A DNA stretch of 64,000 bases, from assembly GCF_026544205.1 (NCBI RefSeq), contig NZ_JALNUI010000022.1, positions 1 to 64,000 on the forward strand. Reading direction: 5' to 3'. Within the stretch, counting starts at the first letter, position 1; every line of letters starts with the position of its first letter. The translations under genes were made by a program, and so were the position numbers. Source of the DNA: Curtobacterium sp. GC_Cur_3. Its GTDB lineage: Bacteria > Actinomycetota > Actinomycetes > Actinomycetales > Microbacteriaceae. Shown here one piece after another: positions 48,686 through 56,811 of the stretch. A model generated the notes under the pieces. The model was not told the origin of the DNA, did no database searches, and saw only the letters and a program-made list of their open reading frames with translations.

Positions 48686-51534
48686 TCGTCGCGCTCCTCG
48701 TCGAAGGTGGTGGCGGGTTCGTCGGCCTCGAGGACGTTCGAGGTGGCGCGGCGTCGGCGCGGGGCGGTCGGGACGGCGAGGAGTGCCGCGGCGCCGAACA
48801 CCACCCCGAGGACCACGAGGTAGAGCACGTGCGTGGTCCGCGCCGCGGCGGACCCGGTGCTCGGACGGTCGACGTCGCCCTCGTAGTGGAACAGCTGGCC
48901 GCTCGTCGTCTCACCGATGCTCGTGAAGAGCGCGTTCTGGCCGATGGCCCCGGCGGCGCGGTCGTGGACCTGCTGCGCGAGGTCGTCGTCCGGTGCGTCG
49001 TCGAGCAGCACGAAGCTGACGCCGAGCTCCTCGAGCGCGGGGCGCGGGTCGTAGCCGCTGCGGCTCGCCAGGTTGCCGGCGAGGGTGGCCAGCCGGGACC
49101 CGGAGGACGACAGCGACAGCGCCGTGGCGTCGAGCGTGGTCTGGTCGTCGAGCGTCGAGCCCTGCCCGCGCTCGAGGGACACCGCGAGCGAGCCGTTCGT
49201 CTGCGGTTCGACGACGAGCGTGCCGACGTCGGGGTTCGCCTGCGCCTCGGCGTTGACGTAGGCGCTCAGGACCCGGCCCGTGGTCGGCTGGATGACCGCG
49301 TTGCCGAGGTAGAACGCGGCGAAGGCGGGCGCCACGGCCGCACCGGCGAACACCGCGGCGACGACCCCGACGACCGGGGCCCGACGTGGCAGCGTGTCGA
49401 TGCCGATCGACACGGCGACGACGAGCGCGAGCCAGTACACCGTGAGACCGCTGCCCGGCCAGACGATGGTGGTCGTGGCCCCGACGCCGGTGACCGCGAC
49501 GTGGGTGGCGGCGAAGGCGGTGGCGAACCCGAGCAGCGCGGTGACGAGCGCCACGCCCGCGACGTGCCAGCGGTGGCCGAGCAGGGCGCCGATGGCGGTC
49601 ACGGCGATCGGGAGCGCGAGGACGGCGAGGGCGATCGGCAGCGCGGCGACGACGGCGGACATGGGCGAGCTCACCGGCAGCCAGCCGTTCCAGTCGGGCA
49701 GCGGCTGCCCGATCGCGAGCTGCAGGGCCGAGGGCGCCCGGGTTGCCGAGGGCACGCCCGGGTCCGCGAAGACGCCGAGGGGGTTGCCGCGGGCGATCTG
49801 TGTCAGCACCAGCGGCAGGAAGAGCACCGCGGCGGGGACCGGGATGAACACCCGTCGGTGGGCATGCCGCCAGCCGCTCACCAGCGACACGAGCCACCCG
49901 ATGAGCAGGACCGGCAGGAGCGACGGTGCCGAGGCGGCGACCCCGGCGAACAGCAGCGCGGCGCCGGCGGCGGAGGCCCAGGAGCGGTGCGCCTCGAGCA
50001 CGGTGAGGAACAGCCAGGGCAGCAGCACGTGCGCGATGACCGCGCCGAGGTGGCCCGTGGTGACGGCGCCGACGAGCGCCGGCGCGATCGTGTACAGCGC
50101 CGCGCCCACCACCGGCACCCAGGTGCGCGTCGTGAGCTTGCGGACGACGAACCAGGCACCGAGCGCGGACACCGGGAACGCCAGGAGCATCACGAGCACG
50201 ACGGCGGTCGACGGCGACCAGGCCACGATCGACCCGAGCACGGCGAGCACGGCGGCGAACGGGTCGCTCGGTCCGGTGGACCCGGTGCCGAGGGTGTGCC
50301 AGCCGTAGCCGACGTTCTGCCAGAGCTTCGCGACCGACGTCGACAGCGGCAGGAGCCCGCCACCGGTCAGCGCGGGCGAGCCGAGCAGCGGGAAGAGCGT
50401 GACGACGCTGAGGAGCGCCGCGGCCAGGACGACCCAGATGCCGCCGTCGCCGAGGAACGACGCCCGGGCGACCGGGGCGTCCTCGACCCGCGCGAGCTCG
50501 ACGTCGCGGGAGGTGGTCCGCCGCTCGTGGACCCGGCGCCAGCTGACGCGCAGGGGCTCGACGGCGGCCCACCCGAGCTTCTTCGTGCGCGCCAGTGACC
50601 TCCTGGCCCGCGAGACCCCGCCCCCGAAGGCGACGGCGAACGCGGCGGAGAGCTCCCCCGACACCGCCGCCGGGTGCTTCGCGACGAGGTGCCCGATCGC
50701 CCGCCCGATCGCGAACGGCACCAGGGTGAGCCAGTGGATCCAGAGCACGCCGAGGGGCGCGTAGGTCATGCGGCGGTGCAGCTGGGCCTGTCGGTGCATC
50801 CGCACGCGGCGGCCCTCGGACACGCGCTTGCGGCCGAACTCCTCGATCGGGCCGGCACTCGTGGCCCGCGCCTCGGGCACGACGGCGACACGGTACCCCG
50901 CGAGGCGGACGCGCACGCAGAAGTCGAGGGCGGCGTCGACGTCCGGCAGCGCCGGGTCGAACCCGCCGAGCGTCGCCCAGACCGAGCGGCGCACGAGCAT
51001 CCCGCCGGCGGCGACCGCCATCACGTCGGTGTTGCGGTCGTGCTGGCCCTGGTCCAGCTCGTCCTGCACGAGGACGAGGGACCGGCCGAACCGGGTCATG
51101 CTCTCGCCGAGGTCGCGGATGCGCGAGGCGTCACGCGGGTCGACGAGCTTGGGACCGGCGACCGCGACGGACGGGGCGATCTCCACCGCTGCCAGCATCT
51201 CGGCGAGGGCTGTCGGCGTTGGGGCGTTGTCGTGCCCGATGAGCCAGAGCCACTCGTCGACGGCCTCGTCGGCCTCGGGACGTGGGACGGCCTTCTCGGC
51301 CACGGCGACCGCGTCGCCGAACGACCGGCCCGCCGGGATCCGGGTCAGCTGGGCGGAACCACCGAACTCGAGCTGGGCGGTCGATCCGTCCGTCGAGCCG
51401 ACGTCGACGACCACCAGGTTCTCCGGGTGCCGGGTCTGACCGGCGAGGGCGTCCAGCGTCCGATCGAGGTGGTCCGCCCCGTTGGCGACGACCAGGACGG
51501 CGGTGACACGGGGCTGAGCGGAACTGGGCTGCAT
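48682..51534 (-). CDS. Giant membrane GT2 glycosyltransferase
   Basis: A 950-residue protein. The N-terminal GT-A domain spans about 8-235: VTAVLVVANGADHLDRTLDALAGQTRHPENLVVVDVGSTDG, the sugar-nucleotide region EWLWLIGHDNAPTP, and the acceptor part GGMLVRRSVWATLGGFDPALPDVDAALDFCVRVRLAGYRV. A basic linker and about 14 hydrophobic segments follow, with a large extracytoplasmic part between about 785 and 920. It probably transfers a sugar for cell-wall or surface polysaccharide; donor and acceptor are unknown. The ATG at 51534 directly precedes the first strand. Its stop overlaps the DUF5719 start; whiB2 lies upstream on the same strand. Confidence 0.87.
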   Translation of the reverse strand: MQPSSAQPRVTAVLVVANGADHLDRTLDALAGQTRHPENLVVVDVGSTDGSTAQLEFGGSAQLTRIPAGRSFGDAVAVAEKAVPRPEADEAVDEWLWLIGHDNAPTPTALAEMLAAVEIAPSVAVAGPKLVDPRDASRIRDLGESMTRFGRSLVLVQDELDQGQHDRNTDVMAVAAGGMLVRRSVWATLGGFDPALPDVDAALDFCVRVRLAGYRVAVVPEARATSAGPIEEFGRKRVSEGRRVRMHRQAQLHRRMTYAPLGVLWIHWLTLVPFAIGRAIGHLVAKHPAAVSGELSAAFAVAFGGGVSRARRSLARTKKLGWAAVEPLRVSWRRVHERRTTSRDVELARVEDAPVARASFLGDGGIWVVLAAALLSVVTLFPLLGSPALTGGGLLPLSTSVAKLWQNVGYGWHTLGTGSTGPSDPFAAVLAVLGSIVAWSPSTAVVLVMLLAFPVSALGAWFVVRKLTTRTWVPVVGAALYTIAPALVGAVTTGHLGAVIAHVLLPWLFLTVLEAHRSWASAAGAALLFAGVAASAPSLLPVLLIGWLVSLVSGWRHAHRRVFIPVPAAVLFLPLVLTQIARGNPLGVFADPGVPSATRAPSALQLAIGQPLPDWNGWLPVSSPMSAVVAALPIALAVLALPIAVTAIGALLGHRWHVAGVALVTALLGFATAFAATHVAVTGVGATTTIVWPGSGLTVYWLALVVAVSIGIDTLPRRAPVVGVVAAVFAGAAVAPAFAAFYLGNAVIQPTTGRVLSAYVNAEAQANPDVGTLVVEPQTNGSLAVSLERGQGSTLDDQTTLDATALSLSSSGSRLATLAGNLASRSGYDPRPALEELGVSFVLLDDAPDDDLAQQVHDRAAGAIGQNALFTSIGETTSGQLFHYEGDVDRPSTGSAAARTTHVLYLVVLGVVFGAAALLAVPTAPRRRRATSNVLEADEPATTFDEERDE

Positions 51535-51676
51535 GACGGGCGACACTCTACGGACTGGAGGCACGGCTGCAGCCCGGTGGGTCGGCGCGCCGTGAACCTG
51601 TGGAGACGATCAACGCGAGGTGCGGGACGGACGTGATCCGGGCCTCCAGATCGGTCCGCCGCGCGGTGGCGCGTCG

Positions 51677-52009
51677 CTACGCGCGCTTCCTGAGCTTGCG
51701 ACGCTCGCGCTCGGAGAGGCCGCCCCAGATGCCGAAGCGCTCGTCGTTCTCGAGGGCGTACTCGAGGCACTGCGACCGGACCTCGCACGTGGTGCAGATC
51801 TTCTTCGCCTCACGCGTGGAGCCGCCCTTCTCCGGGAAGAAGGCCTCGGGGTCCGTCTGCGCGCAGAGCGAGTCCGCCTGCCAGGCGAGCGGGTTCTCCT
51901 CGTCGTCGGTCTCCGGACGTCGGACGCCCGGGACGCCGAGCGCCACGGGGTCGACGTGCCAGTCTTCCGGAACTCCGGCGTGGAAGTCGGAACCGCTCAC
52001 CCTGATCAC
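51677..52009 (-). CDS. whiB2: WhiB2-like iron-sulfur transcription factor
   Basis: A 110-residue WhiB-family protein with cluster ligands C49, C72, C75 and C81 (C-x22-C-x2-C-x5-C), a GIWGG turn and a basic C-terminus RERRKLRKRA. The N-terminal extension before DSLCAQTDPEAFFPEKGGS and the short C-terminus match WhiB2/WhmD, the regulator of septation and division. Two GTG starts are possible: 52009 (used here) and 52000, the latter with AAGGGG at better spacing. A near-consensus promoter (52045-52073) precedes it. The location next to DUF5719, DUF3499 and the Rv3259-like gene matches Rv3260c. Confidence 0.92.
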   Translation of the reverse strand: MIRVSGSDFHAGVPEDWHVDPVALGVPGVRRPETDDEENPLAWQADSLCAQTDPEAFFPEKGGSTREAKKICTTCEVRSQCLEYALENDERFGIWGGLSERERRKLRKRA

Positions 52010-52044
52010 CCCTTGGTTCGTCTCGCTGTCGGTCGTTGCCTGTA

Positions 52045-52073
52045 ATTACAGCGGTGTGATTCGCCGGAGTCAA
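52045..52073 (-). promoter_or_regulatory. Near-consensus promoter of whiB2
   Basis: On the minus strand TTGACT (52068-52073), a spacer of exactly 17, and TGTAAT (52045-52050). It is the best sigma-70 type promoter in the window. The -10 lies within the AT-rich palindrome ctgtaattacag (52040-52051). The predicted leader is about 30 bases. Confidence 0.7.
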
Positions 52074-52209
52074 GTCGCGGATCATAAGAGGCACCGAGGG
52101 TTCCGGCGTGTCATGTCCCCCATTCGGGCGTGTCGCACCGGTTCTGTCGGCAGGTCGGGGGACACGGCGGGGTTCGGGCGTGGGTCGGGCACGCTCCGAC
52201 ATCGTTCAA

Positions 52210-52247
52210 CGGACACAGCACCGCGGCGGTGCGCGGTGCTGTGTCCG
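52210..52247. repeat. GGACACAGCAC hairpin, copy 2
   Basis: A perfect 16-bp stem (cggacacagcaccgcg at 52210-52225 and its complement at 52232-52247) with a 6-base loop, 39 bases past the galE stop. It shares arms and the flanking cgtggtgc with the hairpin at 44788-44829. Confidence 0.75.
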
Positions 52248-52285
52248 GATCGTGGTGCAGTGCGGGGCGGCGCGCCGGGGGGGGC

Positions 52286-53248
52286 TCAGCCGACGCGGCG
52301 GCGGGCCTCCCAGGCGCTGGAGACCATCTCGTCGAGGGTGTGGCGCATCGCCCAGTCGAGGTCGCGCGCGGCGGCCTCACCCGTGGCCACGATCCGGTCC
52401 GGGTCACCCGGGCGGCGCGGGGCGATCTCCGGCTCGAACGGGATGCCGGTGCCGCGGGCCATCGCGTCCATGATCTGCCGGACGCTGACGCCGTCGCCGC
52501 TGCCGAGGTTGTAGGCGCGGTCGAGGGGCTCCCCCGCCTCGAGCTTCGCCGCGGCGATGGCGTGCGAGTGCGCCAGGTCGGCCACGTGCACGTAGTCGCG
52601 GACGCAGGTGCCGTCGGGCGTGGCGTAGTCGTCGCCGTTGATCCGCGGGGTGCGACCGGCGAGCAGCGCGTCGAACACGAGCGGGAAGAGGTTGTGCGGG
52701 CTGGCGTCGTACAGGTCGGGCACGCCGGAGCCGACGACGTTGAAGTAGCGCAGCGACGTCGTGGTGAAGCCGCGCGCGACCTCCATGTCCTTCAGGAGCC
52801 ACTCGCCGATGAGCTTCGACTCGCCGTACGGCGACTCCGGGTTCTTCGCGGTGGACTCGACGACGGTCTCGACGTCGGGCGTGCCGTAGACCGCGGCGCT
52901 CGACGAGAACACGACCTTGTCGACGTCGGCATCGGCCATCGCGCGGAGGAGCGTCGCCATGCCGGTGACGTTCTGCTCGTAGGTGTGCAACGGACGCTCG
53001 ACGGAGACGCCCGCGTACTTGAAGCCCGCGACGTGCACGACGCCCGTGACCCCGTGCTCCCGGATCGTCCGCGCGACGAGGTCGCCGTCGAGGATCGTGC
53101 CCTCGACGAAGGGGACGTCGTCGGGGACGAACGCGCGGAAGCCGCTCGAGAGGTCGTCCAGCGCGACGGTGTCGATGTCCGCCGCGCGGAGCGCCCGGAC
53201 GACGTGGGATCCGATGTACCCGGCACCGCCGGTGACCAGCCAACTCAT
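52286..53248 (-). CDS. galE: UDP-glucose 4-epimerase
   Basis: Interconverts UDP-glucose and UDP-galactose, or an equivalent sugar pair, with tightly bound NAD. The 320-residue extended short-chain dehydrogenase has GGAGYIGS (7-14), the catalytic Y141-x3-K145 in SPYGESKLIGEW, SSSAAVYG, and SLRYFNVVGSG with the following sugar-binding C-terminus (YNLGSGDGVSVRQIMDAM). No Leloir-pathway genes accompany it, so it most likely supplies galactose for surface glycans. The ATG at 53248 follows TAGCGT by seven bases. Confidence 0.93.
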   Translation of the reverse strand: MSWLVTGGAGYIGSHVVRALRAADIDTVALDDLSSGFRAFVPDDVPFVEGTILDGDLVARTIREHGVTGVVHVAGFKYAGVSVERPLHTYEQNVTGMATLLRAMADADVDKVVFSSSAAVYGTPDVETVVESTAKNPESPYGESKLIGEWLLKDMEVARGFTTTSLRYFNVVGSGVPDLYDASPHNLFPLVFDALLAGRTPRINGDDYATPDGTCVRDYVHVADLAHSHAIAAAKLEAGEPLDRAYNLGSGDGVSVRQIMDAMARGTGIPFEPEIAPRRPGDPDRIVATGEAAARDLDWAMRHTLDEMVSSAWEARRRVG

Positions 53249-53255
53249 GGTCGCC

Positions 53256-53261
53256 ACGCTA
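53256..53261 (-). promoter_or_regulatory. -10 box TAGCGT, leaderless galE
   Basis: TAGCGT on the minus strand, seven bases before the galE ATG. The upstream gap to manA contains two copies of a 19-mer beginning gccgccccgccg (53339-53357 and 53368-53386). Confidence 0.45.
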
Positions 53262-53391
53262 GCGGACGCGGCACCGTCGCCCGCCGCGGAGCACCGCGCA
53301 CCCGCTGCGCGAAGCCGCAGAAGCGCCCTGCAGCGCCCGCCGCCCCGCCGCAGCAGCAGCAGCGCCAGCCGCCCCGCCGCAGCAGCCCCCG

Positions 53392-54594
53392 CTACGCCCC
53401 CGTCGCGATGAAGACCGTCGAGGTGACGCCGTCCGACGAGTCGGCCTCGACGGTGACGTCGCCCTCGTCCGGGGTCACGAAGCACGACTCGCCCCGACGG
53501 AGCAGCGTCGCCGAGGTCGCCCCGACCAGCGTCACGACGCCCTCGGTGCAGATGGCGATCGAGGGCCCGGAGAGCGGTGCCACCCCACCCGTGCTGAGCC
53601 CGACCGGCCGTCCGTCGCCGGTGACCCGCACGAGCGCGAACCCCACGCCCGCCGGCGCGAAGCGGTCGACGCCGGGGGCGATCTCCTCGGGTTCGAGCAG
53701 CGGCGCCGGGTACGCCGTGAAGTCGAGCACGCGGAGCAGCTCCGGCACGTCGACGTGCTTGGGCGTGAGGCCGCCGCGCAGCACGTTGTCGGACGGCGCC
53801 ATCAGCTCGATGCCGAGGCCGTCGAGGTAGGCGTGGATGTTGCCGGCGGGCAGGTACATCGCCTGGCCGCGGGTGAGCGTCACCCGGTGCATCAGCAGCG
53901 ACACGACGACGCCGGGGTCACCCGGGTACGACTCGGCGAGCGCCGCGGCGGTGCGGATGTTCGGCGAGGGGTCCTGGACGTCGGGTGCCAGGTGGCCGAC
54001 GGCGTCGATGACCGCGAGCGCGGAGCCGTCGGCGTCCTCGAGCCACCGCACGGTGTCCTCGAGCCCCTGCTGCAGGTGCGCGACGAGCGGGCCGAGGCGG
54101 CCGCTGTCCCCGTCGAGCGTCTCGACGTCGGCGAGCGTGGAGTCGACGGGACGGAAGCCGCTCAGGGCTTCGAACCGGTCGCTGAGCGCCACGACGAGCT
54201 CGGGCTTCGGGTACGGGTCCTTGTAGTTGCGGGCGGGGTCGTCGAGCGCGATGCCGGCGGCGTCCTCGCGCGCGAAGCCGTCGCGGGCCTGTTCCGGCGT
54301 CGGGTGGGCCTGCAGCGACAGGGGTGCAGCGGCGGCGAGCACCTTGAGCAGGAACGGCAGGCCGGTGCGGTCCCCGCCGAGGGCGACCTGCGGCTCGGCC
54401 GCGATCCAGTCGAGCACGGTGTCCGCGCCGCCGACCATCGCGGGGTTCACGACCACGCTGGGGCTGCCCGGGTGTGCACCGAGCCAGAGCTCCGCCTGCG
54501 GGGCGCCGGTGACGGTGCGGCCGAGGAGCTCGGGGATGGCGGAGACGGACCCCCACGCGTAGTCGCGGGGGGTGTTGGTGATGCCGAGGAACAT
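53392..54594 (-). CDS. manA: Mannose-6-phosphate isomerase, class I
   Basis: A zinc-dependent isomerase linking fructose 6-phosphate to mannose 6-phosphate, the source of GDP-mannose. In 400 residues the type I cupin motifs are clear: LLKVLAAAAPLSLQAHPTPEQA (zinc ligands Q95 and H97), YPKPELVVAL (E132), and YLPAGNIHAYLDGLGIELMAPSDNVLRGGLT (third histidine). This mannose supply fits the downstream polyprenol-phosphate mannose synthase. The ATG at 54594 follows TACGCT by six bases. It is divergent from the acyltransferase gene across only 65 bases. Confidence 0.94.
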   Translation of the reverse strand: MFLGITNTPRDYAWGSVSAIPELLGRTVTGAPQAELWLGAHPGSPSVVVNPAMVGGADTVLDWIAAEPQVALGGDRTGLPFLLKVLAAAAPLSLQAHPTPEQARDGFAREDAAGIALDDPARNYKDPYPKPELVVALSDRFEALSGFRPVDSTLADVETLDGDSGRLGPLVAHLQQGLEDTVRWLEDADGSALAVIDAVGHLAPDVQDPSPNIRTAAALAESYPGDPGVVVSLLMHRVTLTRGQAMYLPAGNIHAYLDGLGIELMAPSDNVLRGGLTPKHVDVPELLRVLDFTAYPAPLLEPEEIAPGVDRFAPAGVGFALVRVTGDGRPVGLSTGGVAPLSGPSIAICTEGVVTLVGATSATLLRRGESCFVTPDEGDVTVEADSSDGVTSTVFIATGA

Positions 54595-54600
54595 GCCCCG

Positions 54601-54606
54601 AGCGTA
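54601..54606 (-). promoter_or_regulatory. -10 box TACGCT, leaderless manA
   Basis: TACGCT on the minus strand, six bases before the manA ATG. Confidence 0.45.
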
Positions 54607-54646
54607 TCGGCAGCCGGTGTCGTCGCCGTGGACGATCCGCGATACA

Positions 54647-54652
54647 TAGACT
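54647..54652 (+). promoter_or_regulatory. -10 box TAGACT, leaderless acyltransferase gene
   Basis: TAGACT is seven bases before the ATG at 54660. Confidence 0.45.
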
Positions 54653-54659
54653 CTCCGCG

Positions 54660-56774
54660 ATGTCTGCTCCCCTCGACACCCCGTCGGCGCCCTCGCGTCC
54701 GCAGGCCCGCGACACCACGCGGTGGGACGTCCAGGGGCTGCGCGCCTTCGCCGTCCTCGCCGTCGTCGTCTACCACCTGTGGCCGAACCGGCTGCCCGGC
54801 GGCTTCGTGGGCGTCGACGTGTTCTTCGTCATCTCCGGGTACCTCATCACCGGACACCTGCTCCGCGAGCAGGTGTCGACCGGGCGGATCGCCCTCGGTC
54901 GGTTCTGGGCCCGGCGGGCGAAGCGGCTGCTGCCCGGCGCGTTCCTGACGCTGCTCGCCACCGGCACGGCGGTGCTGCTGGCCGTTCCGAGCACGCTCTG
55001 GGGGCAGTACGGCCGCGAGCTCATCGCCTCCACCGTGTACGTGCAGAACTGGCAGCTCGCGTCCGACTCGGTCGACTACCTGGCGTCGGACAACCAGCCG
55101 TCGCCGTTCCAGCACTTCTGGTCGCTGTCGGTCGAGGAGCAGTTCTACATCGTGCTCCCGGTCGTGCTGGCGCTGCTGGCGCTCGCGCTCCGCCGCACGC
55201 GCTGGCACTCCCCCGTGCGGACGGCGCGGGTCCTGCTCGCCGCCGTCGTCGTGCTCTCGTTCGCCTGGTGCGTCGTGGAGACCCGGACCGCGCCCGGCAT
55301 CGCCTACTTCTCGACGGCGACGCGGGCGTGGGAGTTCGCGCTGGGTGGGCTCGCGTCCACCGTCGTGCTGTCGGCTCCCGGCACGCGGGTGGCGCGGTGG
55401 GTCCGGTCGGGAGGCTCGTGGCTGGGTCTGGTCCTGCTGCTCGCGTCCCTGTGGGCGATCTCCCCGGCGACCCCGTTCCCGGGCACCGCAGCGCTGCTGC
55501 CCGTGGTCGGGGCGGCGCTCGTGGTGCTGCTCGGCGGCCACTCCGGGCTGGCCGTGCTCGGTCGGTTCGCGCCCGTGGCGTTCCTCGGCCGGATCTCCTA
55601 CTCCGTGTACCTCTGGCACTGGCCCGCGGTCGTGCTCCTGCCGATCGTCCTCGGGCACCCGCTCGGCACGCGGTCGAAGCTCGTCGTGCTCGTCGGGTCG
55701 GTCGTGGTCGCCGCGCTGACGACGCTCCTCGTCGAGGAACCCCTGCGCTTCTCCTCCTGGGTCCGCGCACTCCGGCCGCGTCGTGTGGCGCTCTACGGTG
55801 CCCTCAGCACCGTGCTCGTCATCGGGCTCGGGGCGAGCACCCTCGGGGCACTCCAGGTGCAGCAGGACCAGGCCGCGGCGTACCAGCAGCGGCTGCAGGC
55901 CGGCGACGTCGCCTGCTTCGGCGCCGCCGCCCGCATCGGGTCCGCCGACCCCTGTGTCGACCCGAGGCTCGCCGGCGTCCGGGTGCCGGCGCCCGCTGCC
56001 GCCGGGTCGGACGACCAGAACCGCGCGGCGTGCTGGTCGAACACCACGGCGGACTTCAACGTCTGCTCACTGGGTCCGGAGACGGGGTACTCGAAGCACC
56101 TGCTCGCCGTCGGCGACTCGCACAACAACGCCCTGATCTCGGCGTACCGGGCGATCGCCGAGCAGCGGCACTGGCGCATCGACGTCGCCGGCCACATCGG
56201 GTGCTACCTCACGACCGCCGAGCAGTGGGCGCCGTCCCAGGCCTACACGGACACCTGCCAGGGCTGGAAGCGTTCCGCGACCGCGTGGATCCGCTCGCAC
56301 GCGGACCAGCTCGACGGCGTCGTGGTGACGCACGCGACCACGAAGAGCCCGGTCATCGTCCCGGCGGGCAGCACGAACGAGGCGACCGTCGTCGACGGAC
56401 TCGTCGGTGCGTGGCGGTCCGCGACCGACAACGGCGTGCCGGTCGTCGCGATCCGGGACAACCCGGTCGCCCGCCCCGACACCCTCGACTGCGTGGCGCA
56501 GATGCGCGGGCCGACGACGACCGCGTGCGACGTGCCGCGGGCCCAGGCGACGGCGTCGTTCGACGGGTCGCAGCAGGCCGTCGCCCGGGTCGGCGCGATG
56601 GCCGCGTACGTCGACATGACCGACTGGTACTGCACCGTGGACAGCTGCCCGGCGGTCGTCGGGGGCGTCGTGGTGCACCGGGACCCGACGCACCTCACCG
56701 CGACCTACGCCACCACCCTCGCGCCCTTCCTGGGTGCCAGGATCGCGCGGGCCCTGGACGCCGTCGGACGCTGA
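54660..56774 (+). CDS. Acyltransferase-3/SGNH surface-glycan O-acyltransferase
   Basis: A 704-residue OafA-like protein. The acyltransferase-3 membrane domain (about 20-400, ten helices) opens with DVQGLRAFAVLAVVVYHLWP and GGFVGVDVFFVISGYLITGHLL, and contains FWARRAKRLLPGAF and FQHFWSLSVEEQFY. An extracytoplasmic SGNH domain follows: the nucleophile motif AVGDSHNN near residue 485 and the catalytic D-x2-H in RDPTHLT near 677. It probably O-acetylates (or otherwise acylates) a cell-wall or exopolysaccharide. The divergent manA and the following ligase-like genes support a role in glycan export or modification. Confidence 0.93.
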   Translation: MSAPLDTPSAPSRPQARDTTRWDVQGLRAFAVLAVVVYHLWPNRLPGGFVGVDVFFVISGYLITGHLLREQVSTGRIALGRFWARRAKRLLPGAFLTLLATGTAVLLAVPSTLWGQYGRELIASTVYVQNWQLASDSVDYLASDNQPSPFQHFWSLSVEEQFYIVLPVVLALLALALRRTRWHSPVRTARVLLAAVVVLSFAWCVVETRTAPGIAYFSTATRAWEFALGGLASTVVLSAPGTRVARWVRSGGSWLGLVLLLASLWAISPATPFPGTAALLPVVGAALVVLLGGHSGLAVLGRFAPVAFLGRISYSVYLWHWPAVVLLPIVLGHPLGTRSKLVVLVGSVVVAALTTLLVEEPLRFSSWVRALRPRRVALYGALSTVLVIGLGASTLGALQVQQDQAAAYQQRLQAGDVACFGAAARIGSADPCVDPRLAGVRVPAPAAAGSDDQNRAACWSNTTADFNVCSLGPETGYSKHLLAVGDSHNNALISAYRAIAEQRHWRIDVAGHIGCYLTTAEQWAPSQAYTDTCQGWKRSATAWIRSHADQLDGVVVTHATTKSPVIVPAGSTNEATVVDGLVGAWRSATDNGVPVVAIRDNPVARPDTLDCVAQMRGPTTTACDVPRAQATASFDGSQQAVARVGAMAAYVDMTDWYCTVDSCPAVVGGVVVHRDPTHLTATYATTLAPFLGARIARALDAVGR

Positions 56775-56799
56775 GCACGGTCGCCGTCCTCCCGGGCGT

Positions 56800-56805
56800 T
56801 AGCCT
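56800..56805 (+). promoter_or_regulatory. -10 box TAGCCT, leaderless ligase-like gene
   Basis: TAGCCT is six bases before the GTG at 56812, so this gene probably has its own promoter although it starts 37 bases after the acyltransferase stop. Confidence 0.4.
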
Positions 56806-56811
56806 GTCCTC

